DNA of 64,000 nucleotides from Blastococcus_B deserti (GCF_042682525.1 NZ_JBHUHP010000002.1:114693-178692); one strand, 5' to 3'. Positions 51,775 to 60,672 are shown, numbered from the stretch's first letter. The notes: generated from the letters alone by a model not told the origin. Made by a program: numbers and translations.

Positions 51775-53439
51775 ATGCTGAACGCCACCCTGCCCGCACG
51801 CGCACTGCTCGAATCCCTGCCGGACACCGTCGTCGTGGCCGACGCCGACGGGCACATCTCCTACGTCAACCCCGCGGTCTCCGCCCTTCTGGGTCACGAG
51901 GCGGCTGACCTGATCGGCCGGTCGCTCACGGTGCTCATGCCCGAGCGCTTCCGCGGAGCACACGGAGAAGGCTTCGCCCGCTTCCGGCTGACCGGGCAGG
52001 GTGAGCTGGTCGGGGCCACGACCCGGGTGCCCGCCCTGCACGCCGGCGGTCACGAGGTCCTGGTCGACCTGACCCTGTCGCGGCTGGACCCGACGCCGGG
52101 AACCGACACCGACGGTGCGGTCGTCGTCGCCGTCCTCCGCGACGCCGGCACGACCATCCAGCTCGAGCGGCAGCTGCAGGTCAGCCGGTACCTGACGGCC
52201 ACGCTCCGCGTCACCGCGGCCCTCACCGAGGCGCCCGACGCCGACGTGGCCTTCGAGCAGCTCCTGCCCACGCTCTGCACCGAGCTCGACTGGGACGCCG
52301 CGACGCTGTGGCAGCCCGAGAGCGACGGCGGCCGGTTGGTCCACACCGGCACGTGGGAGGCGCCCGGCGCGTCGGTTCCCACGCTGGTGGCCGACTCGTC
52401 GGCCACCACGTTCCGGCGCGGCCAGGGTCTTCCCGGTTTGGCGTGGCAGGAACGCGCTCCCGTCGTCGTCGAGGACGCGTGGACCGACCCACGCTTCCTC
52501 CGGCAGGAGGCCGCCCGGGCCGACGCCCTGCGCACCGGCGTGGCGTTCCCGGTGATGCGCGGGGACGCGCTGCTCGCCGTCTGCGAGCTGTTCTCCTCCG
52601 AGCGTCGGGCGGTGCCGCTCGAACTGCTCGACGTGCTGGCCCACGCCGGCCGGCAGATCGGCCAGTTCCTCGGCCGGCTGCGTGCGGAGTCCGAGGTCCG
52701 GGAGCTGGCCGACACACTGCAGCGGAGCCTGCTGCCCTCGCACCTGCCCGCGATCCCCGGCATCCGGCTGGCCGCGCGCTACCGGCCCGGCGGCGGCTCG
52801 GCGCTCGTGGGCGGCGACACCTACGACGTCATGCCCCTGCCCGACGGCCGGTGGATGGTGCTCATCGCCGACGTCTGCGGCACCGGGGCCGAGGCGGCGG
52901 CGGTCACGGCGCTGACCCGGCACACGGCCCGCGCCGCCGCCTCGGCCTCGGCCGCCGGCCCCAGCGAGGTGCTCTGCGCGGTCAACACCGCTCTGCTGCA
53001 GCAGCAGGACGCCGGCCCGCTGCGCTTCGTGACCGCCTGCTGCCTGATCCTCGAACCCGGCGGGGGAGGTCACCGGCTCCGCGTCAGCGTGGCCGGCCAT
53101 CCCCTCCCCCTGCTGCGGTCGGCGGACGGCGCGGTGACGGAGGTCGGCACGGCCGGGCGTCCGCTGGGCATCGACCCCGCCGTCCACTTCACCGAGACCG
53201 CCGTCGCGCTACCGGCCGGGGCGACCCTCGTGCTCTACACCGACGGGGTCACCGAGGCCAGGGACGACGTGGGCAGCCAGTTCGGCGAGGCGGGCCTCGC
53301 CCGCGTGCTGGCGGACCTGCCGGCCGCGGAGGCCGAGGGCACCGTCGCCGCGGTCGCCGCCGCCGTCGAGCGGCAGCTGCGCGGCTCCCGGTACGAGGCC
53401 GACGACCTCGCCGTCCTGGCGCTGGCCGTGCCGTCCTGA
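51775..53439 (+). CDS. PAS-GAF-PP2C (SpoIIE-type) phosphatase
   Basis: A 554-aa signalling protein. A PAS domain (LPDTVVVADADGHISYVNPA) fills residues about 10-125, a GAF domain (TELDWDAATLWQPESDGG) about 145-305, and a PP2C domain follows with GGDTYDVMPLPDGRWMVLIA, DVCGTGAEAAAVTALTRHTA, YTDGVTEARDDVGSQFG and EADDLAVLAL. It probably senses a small molecule or redox state and dephosphorylates an anti-sigma antagonist. ATG at 51775 has GGAGGGG 10 nt upstream. It converges with the next gene (7 nt between stops). Confidence 0.93.
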   Translation: MLNATLPARALLESLPDTVVVADADGHISYVNPAVSALLGHEAADLIGRSLTVLMPERFRGAHGEGFARFRLTGQGELVGATTRVPALHAGGHEVLVDLTLSRLDPTPGTDTDGAVVVAVLRDAGTTIQLERQLQVSRYLTATLRVTAALTEAPDADVAFEQLLPTLCTELDWDAATLWQPESDGGRLVHTGTWEAPGASVPTLVADSSATTFRRGQGLPGLAWQERAPVVVEDAWTDPRFLRQEAARADALRTGVAFPVMRGDALLAVCELFSSERRAVPLELLDVLAHAGRQIGQFLGRLRAESEVRELADTLQRSLLPSHLPAIPGIRLAARYRPGGGSALVGGDTYDVMPLPDGRWMVLIADVCGTGAEAAAVTALTRHTARAAASASAAGPSEVLCAVNTALLQQQDAGPLRFVTACCLILEPGGGGHRLRVSVAGHPLPLLRSADGAVTEVGTAGRPLGIDPAVHFTETAVALPAGATLVLYTDGVTEARDDVGSQFGEAGLARVLADLPAAEAEGTVAAVAAAVERQLRGSRYEADDLAVLALAVPS

Positions 53440-53446
53440 GTCCGGT

Positions 53447-54139
53447 CTAGCCCGTCTCGGCCGTGTCGCGGTGGGGCGCGCCGACGAGCTTGGACTCCGG
53501 TGACCCCCGCTGCCGGAGGTAGACGCTGAAGATGGCCATCGACCCGACCGCGAGCATCTCCGACTGCCAGTTCTGGAAGGACCGGTTCCAGAAGTCGGCC
53601 TCGCCGAGGTAGCCGACCCAGCTGACCGGGTCCTGGCGCTGCCCGAGCTGCTCGCCGTTGAAGGCTGCCCAGCCCGCCACGGAGGAAGCCGCCCACGTGA
53701 GCAGGAACAGCGCGCCCATCAGCAGCCCGAGCGAGCGCGAGAAGAGCGCCGTCCGCCATCCGCCCGTCCGCGCCCACGCGGGCGAGTCGTCGTCCGCGTG
53801 GCGGCCGACCTTCTGCTCCGCGTCGGACTCGGTGCCCTCCTGGCCCGGTTCCTTCGACTCGGACGAGCCGCGCTGCACCAGCCAGACCGTGGCGAAGATG
53901 TAGAGGAAGAACTGCAGGTACTCCGATTGCCAGTTCTCCATCACGTCGACGCCGAAGGACGACGAGGTGACGTACTCGAACAGGGACACCGGTTGCAGCC
54001 CGTTGGTGATCTGCTGGGCGTTGAAGTCAGCGGTACCGGAGATCGCCTGGCCCGCGAGCGTCACGACGAACAGGCCGCCGAACGCGAGGGTCAGCGCATT
54101 GGCCCGCAGGAAGCCGTACTCCTCCTCCTCGACGCTCAT
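53447..54139 (-). CDS. Internally duplicated membrane protein (DUF6766-like)
   Basis: A 230-aa protein with four membrane helices in two repeats. ENWQSEYLQFFLYIFATVWL followed by VQRGSSESK in the first half matches QNWQSEMLAVGSMAIFSVYL followed by RQRGSPESK in the second; ADFNAQQ and AAFNGEQ also correspond. A charged loop (residues about 105-140) joins the halves. It resembles proteins I know only as DUF6766. ATG at 54139 overlaps the stop of a 30-aa gene by 4 nt. Function unknown; the repeat suggests pseudo-dimeric symmetry. Confidence 0.85.
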   Translation of the reverse strand: MSVEEEEYGFLRANALTLAFGGLFVVTLAGQAISGTADFNAQQITNGLQPVSLFEYVTSSSFGVDVMENWQSEYLQFFLYIFATVWLVQRGSSESKEPGQEGTESDAEQKVGRHADDDSPAWARTGGWRTALFSRSLGLLMGALFLLTWAASSVAGWAAFNGEQLGQRQDPVSWVGYLGEADFWNRSFQNWQSEMLAVGSMAIFSVYLRQRGSPESKLVGAPHRDTAETG

Positions 54140-54228
54140 CGGCCCATCAGCCCCAGCGCCGAGACGTAGACGATCCCCAGCACGACGACCGCCAGGAAGG
54201 CGACGAACACCGCTCTGACCCCGGTCAT
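54136..54228 (-). CDS. Very small single-helix membrane protein (30 aa)
   Basis: A 30-aa ORF, MTGVRAVFVAFLAVVVLGIV and then YVSALGLMGR, which is almost entirely one membrane helix. Its ATG overlaps the stop of the lipoprotein gene (ATGA) and its stop overlaps the next start (ATGA), so it is coupled on both sides. It is too short to be found by standard length cut-offs. It is probably a membrane accessory subunit of the neighbouring protein. Confidence 0.65.
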   Translation of the reverse strand: MTGVRAVFVAFLAVVVLGIVYVSALGLMGR

Positions 54229-54626
54229 GGCCCGTCCACCTCGCAGTCGTAGGGCGCCTCGGCCTGCGGAGTGCACGCCGCGGACGTGATGCGCCAGCCG
54301 GCGCCGGTCTCGGTGAGGAAGACGGTGTCGCCGGCCAGCTTGACCTGCGCGTTCCGGCCCCAGATCTCGACCGACTCGACGCTCCCGCCCTCGAGCGGCA
54401 GGTCCTGGACGGCCTCCGTGCACGGCGCGGATTCGCTTCGCTCGAAGGCAGCCAGCGTCGCGGGTGCGAGCAGGTCGCACCGCTGCTCGGGATCGCCGGA
54501 CGGGTCCTCGAACGTGCTGGCGACCCGCTCCACCTCGGACTCGTGAGCGCTCGAGCACCCGGTGAGCAGCACCGCCCCGGCGGCCAGGACGACGGCCGCT
54601 CGGTGCCTGCGGGGTACGTGCACCAC
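54225..54626 (-). CDS. Putative lipoprotein
   Basis: A 133-aa protein. The signal peptide is VVLAAGAVLLTGC with a lipobox and Cys lipidation site. The mature part has four more cysteines (CDLL, PCTE, ACTP, DCEV) that may form disulfides. No recognised domain. GTG at 54626 has GGAGGAGG a few bases upstream; GTG at 54623 is equivalent. It is the first gene of a three-gene overlapping operon with the 30-aa protein and the duplicated membrane protein, so the three may form one envelope complex. Confidence 0.8.
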   Translation of the reverse strand: MVHVPRRHRAAVVLAAGAVLLTGCSSAHESEVERVASTFEDPSGDPEQRCDLLAPATLAAFERSESAPCTEAVQDLPLEGGSVESVEIWGRNAQVKLAGDTVFLTETGAGWRITSAACTPQAEAPYDCEVDGP

Positions 54627-54745
54627 GACACCTCCTCCATCGCTCGCGGCGGTCTTCTCCACCTGGCCGGGGCGCTACCCCCCGTGAGATGCGCCGCAAA
54701 CGATCTTCACCCGTTCGACCGATGGACTGCGGTTACCGTGGCCGG

Positions 54746-56248
54746 GTGGCACGGGTCGTGGTCGTCGGCGCCGGTCTGGGTGGGCTGGCGGCGGCCGCGC
54801 GCCTGGCGGCGGGAGGCCACGCCGTGACGGTGCTGGAACAGGCCGAGCGCGTGGGCGGGAAGCTCGGCTGGTTCGCCCGGGACGGTCACGCCTTCGACAC
54901 CGGTCCGAGCCTGGTGACGCTGCCACAGGTGTACCGCGACCTCTTCGCCGCGACCGGAGGGCCGCTGGAGGACGCCGTCGACCTGGCCCGGCTCGACCCC
55001 GCGGTCGCCTACCGGTTCGCCGACGGCACACGGCTGACGGTGCCCGGCACGGCCGCGGCGATCCCGCCGGCCCTCGACGCCGCCCTGGGCGCGGGGGCCG
55101 GTGCCTCGTGGACGGCGCTGCTGGACCGAGCCGCGGCGATGTGGCGGATCAGCGAGGAGCCCTTCCTGCGCCGGCCGCTGCAGGGTGCGGCGACCCTGGC
55201 GCGGCTGGCGCGCAGCCCGGGCGACGTCGCCACGATCGCCCCCTGGCAGACGCTGCGCGGCCTGGGCGGTCAGGTCCTGGACGACCCCCGCCTGCGGATG
55301 CTGCTGGACCGCTACGCCACCTACTCCGGGTCCGACCCCCGGCGGGCACCGGCGGTGCTGGCCACCGTCCCCTACGTGGAGCAGACGTTCGGGTCCTGGT
55401 ACGTCCGCGGCGGACTGCACCGGTTGGGCCTGGCCGTGGCACGGCGGGCCGTCGAACGGGGAGCCGTGATCCGGACGGGCTGCCGGGTGCGCCGGGTCCT
55501 CGTGGAGGCCGGACGCGCGGCGGGCGTGCAGCTGGCCGACGGCGAACGCGTGCCCGCCGACGTCGTCGTCTCCGCCGTGGACGCCGCCGCGCTGTACGCC
55601 GACCTCCTGCCCGGCGAGCGACGCACCGCGGGGACCCGGCGCGACCTGGCGCGGGCGACCCAGTCGCTCTCCGGCGTCGTCCTGCTGCTCGCGCTCCGCG
55701 GGCGCACGCCCGGGCTCGCCCACCACACCGTGCTGTTCCCCGAGGACTACGACGCCGAGTTCGACGCGGTCTTCGGCACCGGGCCCTTCCGCGACCGACC
55801 GCGGCCGGTGCCCGATCCGACCGTCTACGTCAGCGCGCCCGACGACCCGGCGCTCCGGCCGGACGACGACAGCGAGTCGTGGTTCGTCCTCGTCAACGCT
55901 CCCCGGCACGACCCGCGACGAGGCATCGACTGGGATGCCCCGGGGTTGGCCGACCGGTACGCCGATCTCGTCCTCGACGTGCTGGCCCGGCGCGGCCTCG
56001 ACGTCCGCGACCGGATCCGCTGGCGGGTCGTGCGCACCCCGGCCGACCTCGCCCGCGACACCTCCAGCGTCGGAGGCGCCATCTACGGCACGTCGAGCAA
56101 CGGGACCCGGGCGGCGTTCCTGCGGCCGGCGAACGCCTCCCCCGTCCCCGACCTCTTCCTGGTCGGTGGCTCGTCGCACCCGGGAGGTGGGCTCCCGCTG
56201 GTCGCGCTCTCGGCGCAGATCGTCGCCGGCCTCGTCGGTCCGGCCTGA
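54746..56248 (+). CDS. CrtI-family FAD oxidoreductase (phytoene/carotenoid desaturase-like)
   Basis: A 500-aa FAD-dependent desaturase. The dinucleotide fold is VVVGAGLGGLAAAARLAAGG, followed by GGKLGWFARDGHAFDTGPSL, and the C-terminal FAD motif is LFLVGGSSHPGGGLPLVALS. CrtI-type enzymes desaturate or isomerise carotenoids. The GTG at 54746 is used; ATGs at 54722 and 54689 in the same frame are alternatives. No phytoene synthase lies nearby, so this may be a C-3',4' desaturase or another member. It converges with a methyltransferase with 4 nt between stops. Confidence 0.88.
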   Translation: MARVVVVGAGLGGLAAAARLAAGGHAVTVLEQAERVGGKLGWFARDGHAFDTGPSLVTLPQVYRDLFAATGGPLEDAVDLARLDPAVAYRFADGTRLTVPGTAAAIPPALDAALGAGAGASWTALLDRAAAMWRISEEPFLRRPLQGAATLARLARSPGDVATIAPWQTLRGLGGQVLDDPRLRMLLDRYATYSGSDPRRAPAVLATVPYVEQTFGSWYVRGGLHRLGLAVARRAVERGAVIRTGCRVRRVLVEAGRAAGVQLADGERVPADVVVSAVDAAALYADLLPGERRTAGTRRDLARATQSLSGVVLLLALRGRTPGLAHHTVLFPEDYDAEFDAVFGTGPFRDRPRPVPDPTVYVSAPDDPALRPDDDSESWFVLVNAPRHDPRRGIDWDAPGLADRYADLVLDVLARRGLDVRDRIRWRVVRTPADLARDTSSVGGAIYGTSSNGTRAAFLRPANASPVPDLFLVGGSSHPGGGLPLVALSAQIVAGLVGPA

Positions 56249-56252
56249 TGCC

Positions 56253-57290
56253 TCAGCCGGTCCGCACGGCCGTGAGGGTCACCACCGGCGCGCCGGGCGC
56301 GAGGGGCCGCGGCTGCGCCGGGTCGAACCCCGCCCCGGCGAGCTGGGCCAGCAGCTCACCGGTGTCGGGCAGCTCCATCCGGCCCTCCTGCGCCCGCAGC
56401 AGCAGGTCGAAGTGCCGGCTGAACAGCTGCGGAGCCGCCACGCTGGTCACCAGGAAGAGCATGCCGCCGGGCGCGAGCAGGGAGGCGACGTCGCGCAGCA
56501 GCGTCCCCCGCTCGTCGGCCGGCACGTAGTAGACGACGTTGGCGAGCACGACGAAGTCGAAGGGTTCGGCCAGCGGACCGCTCCGCTCCTGCGCCGCCTC
56601 CCGCAGGTCGGCGCGGAGGACCGCGGCACGGCCGTCGAGCTTCCGGTCGCGCAGGGTCTGCTCGGCCAGGGCCGCGGTATCGGCGTCGGCGTCGATGCCC
56701 ACGCCCACCGCCTCGGGGGCGGCCTCCAGCATCGCGGCCAGCTGCAGCCCGGCGCCGCATCCGATGTCCAGCACCCGCCGTGCCCGGTGCTCGGCGACGC
56801 TGCCGGTGAGCCGGCCGAGCACGAACGGCTGGAAGCCGGCGGAGATGCGCGCGATCAGGGCGCCCTGCTCGACGACGTCGCGGCGCGGTGGCCCCCCGGC
56901 AAGCTGCTTGCGCAGGTCCCGGTACAGCCCGGTGTGGAATCCCGGGAAGGCCTGGTAGGCGGCCCGCACGAGGTCGTCGTCGACGACCGCGCGCCCGTGG
57001 GCGGTCAGCTCCCATGAGCCGCCGTCCTGACCGCGGACGAGGCCCGCGGAGGCGACCACCCGCACGAAGGCCGTGAGCAGCACCTCGTCCTCCACCGCCA
57101 TCCGCCGCGCGAGGTCACCGACGGTCGCAGGGCCCGCGGCGAGGGAGTCGAGGAGGCCGGTGTCGACGGCGGCACCGGCCAGGTGGAGCCGGATCGCGGT
57201 CACGCCCTCCCGGTTGGCGCGCACGCGGGCGCGGAGGTTGCCCGCCCGCGCCAGCGTCCAGAGCGCCCTGGTGCTGATCATCCGCGGCAT
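56253..57290 (-). CDS. SAM-dependent methyltransferase with N-terminal winged helix
   Basis: A 345-aa protein. An N-terminal helical/winged-helix part (VGDLARRMAVEDEVLLTAFV) is typical of plant-type O-methyltransferases. The SAM site is VLDIGCGAGLQLAAMLEAAP, followed by VGIDADADT and FVVLANVVYYVP. The substrate is unknown; the neighbouring desaturase hints at isoprenoid or pigment modification (inference). ATG at 57290 has GGGAGG close upstream; the frame is open beyond it but without similarity. Confidence 0.85.
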   Translation of the reverse strand: MPRMISTRALWTLARAGNLRARVRANREGVTAIRLHLAGAAVDTGLLDSLAAGPATVGDLARRMAVEDEVLLTAFVRVVASAGLVRGQDGGSWELTAHGRAVVDDDLVRAAYQAFPGFHTGLYRDLRKQLAGGPPRRDVVEQGALIARISAGFQPFVLGRLTGSVAEHRARRVLDIGCGAGLQLAAMLEAAPEAVGVGIDADADTAALAEQTLRDRKLDGRAAVLRADLREAAQERSGPLAEPFDFVVLANVVYYVPADERGTLLRDVASLLAPGGMLFLVTSVAAPQLFSRHFDLLLRAQEGRMELPDTGELLAQLAGAGFDPAQPRPLAPGAPVVTLTAVRTG

Positions 57291-57411
57291 GTCCGCCTCC
57301 CGTTCCCACCGGAGGGCCACTGTCGCGACTCCGGGGCCCGGTCGCCAGGGAGGTCTGCGCGGTGCCGCGCCCTGGGGACGTCGTCCCCCTGACGGAGCGG
57401 GGTGCGTCAGC

Positions 57412-58893
57412 TCAGGTGCGGGCGCCGCCGTAGCCCAGGACGGCGGCGAGGCCGAGAGCGCTGCGGGGCGCGTACGCGGTGCGCCACAGGCCACCGTGCG
57501 CCGCGGCGTACGCCTCGTCCTCCCACGGGTGCGGGTGCGCCGGCCCGCCACCGGTGTGCAGGTCGTGGACGAGCAGCGCGGCCATGAGCACGTTCGCGGT
57601 GGCCGGCTCGAAGACCTCCACGCCGAAGCGGTGCGCCCCCGCGTACGCCGCGGCCAGCGCCCGGTTCTTCACCACCGACCGGGTGCGGGTGGGCGGGGCG
57701 ACGTTCATCGACACCGTCGTCCCGGCATCCCGTGCGACGACGGCCCGCCAGCGCTGCAGCCGCTTGGCCAGGGCGTAGTTCGGACCCTGCTGCGGCACCA
57801 GGCTGTCGCTGATGCCCGGGTCGGCGCCGGGCACGTACGCCCGCCGGAGCAGCCGCCCCGCGGAGAGCGTCCGCAGGGGACGGCCCAGCAGCTTGGCCGT
57901 CCTGGACCGGCCGGCGTAGGCGCGCACCGAGTGCTCCACCGCCTCGGCGGGAACGGCGAACACGTCCGTCGGGGTGGCGAGGAACGCCAGGGCGGTGTCC
58001 GGCCGGGCCCCCTGGAGGCGCGTGGTGAGCGCGTCGACGGCCATGGAGACGCGGACGTTGGTGGCGCCGTCGGCGTACACGTAGTTGCCCAGCACGGGCG
58101 TCCCCGGCAGGCCCGGGATCCACTCGGCGACCGCCGGGACCTCCGTGATCAGGTCGGCGCCCGCCGACCGCGATAGCCCCCTGCCGTCGCCCCCGGCACC
58201 GTGGCCGGTGGGCACCAGCAAGGTGCCGGCCCCGCGGCGGGCGGTGTCCAGCACCCGCTCCCAGACCTGCGGCCGGGGCAGGTCGATCGCGGCGACGCGG
58301 GCACCCCACCGCAGCAGCGCCGTCAGGGGTCCCATCTCCGCACCCGCCCCCAGGACCGTGACGGTGTGGTCGGGCAGCGCCAGCCACTCCGGGTGTGCGG
58401 CGACGGCGCGCACGGCCTCGGCGCAGGAGGGCTCCACCACGCCCCGGTCCACCCAGGCATCGAGCTGCCGGAGCAGGTCGTCCCGGCGCAACCGCCGCCC
58501 GGAGTACGGCAGGGACAGTTCCCGCTCGGGCTCGGCCGTCCCCGCCACCTCCACGGCGGCGAGGGTGCGGCCGGCCGGCGCGGTGCGGAGGTGGTCCAGC
58601 CCCGTCTCCCCCTGCCCGGGCAGGACGACGCGCATCCTGCCGTGCAGCGACTCCAGACCGGCGGCGGCGATGGAGACCGCGGCCTCCCGCGAGGTCAGCC
58701 CCGCCTCGACCAGCCGGCGGAAGTGCACGAGGTAGCCGGCCCGCCAGTTGGTCTCCTGCTCCGCCGCTAACGCGCCGGCCCGGTCCACCGGCCGGAGGGC
58801 GTCGCCCACGACTGACCGGCCGAGTGCGGCCGTGCTGCGCCGCCCGTCCGCGGTGGCCGGGAAGACCACGCCCGCCTCGGCGGCCCCGCTCAT
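57412..58893 (-). CDS. Uncharacterised 493-aa protein with a Rossmann-like motif
   Basis: A 493-aa protein that I do not recognise. Visible features: an Arg/Glu-rich N-terminal helical region (WRAGYLVHFRRLVEAGLTSR), a Rossmann-like loop VTVLGAGAEMGPLTALLRWG with AAIDLPRPQ after it, a GNYVYADGATNVRVSMAVDA segment, and a C-terminal helix bundle including VFEPATANVLMAALLVHDLH. The GAGAEMGP loop suggests NAD(P) or nucleotide binding. It is followed 10 nt upstream by leucyl aminopeptidase on the same strand. An oxidoreductase is a guess only. Confidence 0.8.
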   Translation of the reverse strand: MSGAAEAGVVFPATADGRRSTAALGRSVVGDALRPVDRAGALAAEQETNWRAGYLVHFRRLVEAGLTSREAAVSIAAAGLESLHGRMRVVLPGQGETGLDHLRTAPAGRTLAAVEVAGTAEPERELSLPYSGRRLRRDDLLRQLDAWVDRGVVEPSCAEAVRAVAAHPEWLALPDHTVTVLGAGAEMGPLTALLRWGARVAAIDLPRPQVWERVLDTARRGAGTLLVPTGHGAGGDGRGLSRSAGADLITEVPAVAEWIPGLPGTPVLGNYVYADGATNVRVSMAVDALTTRLQGARPDTALAFLATPTDVFAVPAEAVEHSVRAYAGRSRTAKLLGRPLRTLSAGRLLRRAYVPGADPGISDSLVPQQGPNYALAKRLQRWRAVVARDAGTTVSMNVAPPTRTRSVVKNRALAAAYAGAHRFGVEVFEPATANVLMAALLVHDLHTGGGPAHPHPWEDEAYAAAHGGLWRTAYAPRSALGLAAVLGYGGART

Positions 58894-58903
58894 CGCGGTC
58901 CGC

Positions 58904-60415
58904 TCACGGCGCCGTCACCCCGTCGACCGGAGCGCCGGCCTCCAGCCAGTGCAGCAGGGTCCGCGCGCCGAACCCGGTGCCGCCCTTCACCACCTCTGCC
59001 TCGTCCGAGCCGGCCCGTGCGGGACCGGCCACGTCGAGGTGCGCCCACGGCAGGTCGCCGGCGAAGGGCTGCAGGAACAGCGCCGCCGTCGTCCCGCCGG
59101 GATTGCCCGGCGCGTTGTTGGCATCGGCGACGGCGCTGTCGAGCAGGTCGCGGTGCTCCTCGAGCAGCGGCATCCGCCAGGACGGCTCACCGGCACGTGC
59201 CCCGGCCGTGCGCAGGGCGTCGGCGAGCCCGTCGGTGGTCGCGAACAGGCCGGCGGTCCGCGTGCCGAGGGCCACCTTCATCGCACCGGTCAGCGTGGCC
59301 ACGTCCACCAGGACCGTCGCACCGAGCTCCAGGCGCGCGTAGGCGAGCCCGTCGGCCAGCACCATCCGCCCCTCGGCATCGGTGTTGAGCACCTCCGTCG
59401 TCCGCCCTCCGACGTGCCGGACCACGTCGGCGGGGCGGTAGGAGGAGCCGGAGACGGAGTTCTCCGCGGCCGGCACCACCGCGGTCACCGCGACGGGCAG
59501 CTCGAGCGCGGAGACGGCGTCGATCGTGGCGAGGACCGCCGCGCCCCCGGCCATGTCGGTCTTCATCTCGCGCATGCCGGCGGTGGGCTTGATGGAGAGG
59601 CCGCCGGTGTCGAAGGTGATGCCCTTGCCGACGAGCACCGGATGCCCCGGGCCCGCGGCCGGGTGGCGGTAGCGGGCGACGACCACCCGCGGCGGCGTGG
59701 CCGAGCCACCGCCGACGGCGAGGACGCCGCCGAACCCGCCGGCGCGCAGCTCCTCGGGACCGAGGACCGTGACGGTGACGTGCGGCCGGCCCGCCAGCCG
59801 GTCGACGGCCTGCTCGGCGAACCAGGCCGGGTTCTTCACGTTGCTGGGGGTGTTGACCAGGTCCCGGGCCCAGGCGACCGCCGCGGCGGACACCCGGCCG
59901 GTCTCCGCGGCGGCGGTCACCGCGGGATCGGTGGCGTCGGCCACCACCACGGTGACCGTCGCCAGACGCGGTGGGTGCGGCTTGGACAGCTCGCGGAACC
60001 GGTAGCCGGCCAGCAGGGCCGCCTCCACGGCGGCGCGCACCTCCGCCGCGCCGGCGGGGGCGGCGGTGGTGTCCACCGGCAGGACCAGCCGTCGGGCGCC
60101 GTGCTCGGCCAGGGTCTGCCCGCGCCGCACGGCGGTGGCCACGTACGTGCGCAGATCGGGGAGGGTGCCCTCACCCACGCCGACGGCGGCGACACCGCGC
60201 GGCCGCCGTCCGGCGATCGGTACGAACGTCTGCGTGCCCGCCGCGCCCTTGTTGCCGGTGTCGGCCAGGGCGCCGGTGAGCAGCTCGGGACTGACCGGCG
60301 GCGCGGCCGTCGCGTCCAGCCAGCGGGGCAGCGCGCCGCCGGGGCCGACCGGCACGGCGAGGACGTCGTCGGTGCCGAGCGCGGGGATGTCCGGTACGAC
60401 GTCGACCCGCGGCAA
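58904..60415 (-). CDS. pepA: Leucyl aminopeptidase (M17)
   Basis: A 503-aa M17 aminopeptidase. The catalytic motifs GKGITFDTGGLSIKP and NTDAEGRMVLADGLAYA are present, and the C-terminal domain contains DANNAPGNPGG. It removes N-terminal residues from peptides with two metal ions. The TTG at 60415 is used; a CTG at 60508 overlapping the DUF3117 stop (CTGA) would add 31 low-complexity residues and no ATG/GTG lies between. It is encoded 89 nt after DUF3117. Confidence 0.93.
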   Translation of the reverse strand: MPRVDVVPDIPALGTDDVLAVPVGPGGALPRWLDATAAPPVSPELLTGALADTGNKGAAGTQTFVPIAGRRPRGVAAVGVGEGTLPDLRTYVATAVRRGQTLAEHGARRLVLPVDTTAAPAGAAEVRAAVEAALLAGYRFRELSKPHPPRLATVTVVVADATDPAVTAAAETGRVSAAAVAWARDLVNTPSNVKNPAWFAEQAVDRLAGRPHVTVTVLGPEELRAGGFGGVLAVGGGSATPPRVVVARYRHPAAGPGHPVLVGKGITFDTGGLSIKPTAGMREMKTDMAGGAAVLATIDAVSALELPVAVTAVVPAAENSVSGSSYRPADVVRHVGGRTTEVLNTDAEGRMVLADGLAYARLELGATVLVDVATLTGAMKVALGTRTAGLFATTDGLADALRTAGARAGEPSWRMPLLEEHRDLLDSAVADANNAPGNPGGTTAALFLQPFAGDLPWAHLDVAGPARAGSDEAEVVKGGTGFGARTLLHWLEAGAPVDGVTAP

Positions 60416-60504
60416 CGGCGCGGCCCCGGTCGCCGGCGAGGTGCCGGCGGCCGGGGCCGTGTCGTCGTTCGCGGGGCTGCCCGGGGGCAGGCTCGCGGAG
60501 GTGT

Positions 60505-60672
60505 TCAGCTGGTCGCGCCCTTCAGCGCCTCCGACAGCGCCGCCGCCTCGTCGGGCGACAGCTCGACGACCAGGCGACCGCCTCCCTCGAGCGGTACGCG
60601 CATGACCAGGCCGCGCCCCTCCTTGGTCACTTCGAGGGGACCTTCACCCGTACGCGGCTTCATGGCCGCCAT
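60505..60672 (-). CDS. DUF3117 small protein
   Basis: A 55-aa protein of the actinobacterial DUF3117 family (MAAMKPRTGEGPLEVTKEGR and RLVVELSPDEAAALSEAL). GGAGG lies 5 nt before the ATG at 60672. The frame is open upstream for about 670 nt, but that part is a shadow of the glycosylase gene. Function unknown. Upstream (60673-60800) there is a weak promoter-like TTGGAC but nothing certain. Confidence 0.93.
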   Translation of the reverse strand: MAAMKPRTGEGPLEVTKEGRGLVMRVPLEGGGRLVVELSPDEAAALSEALKGATS

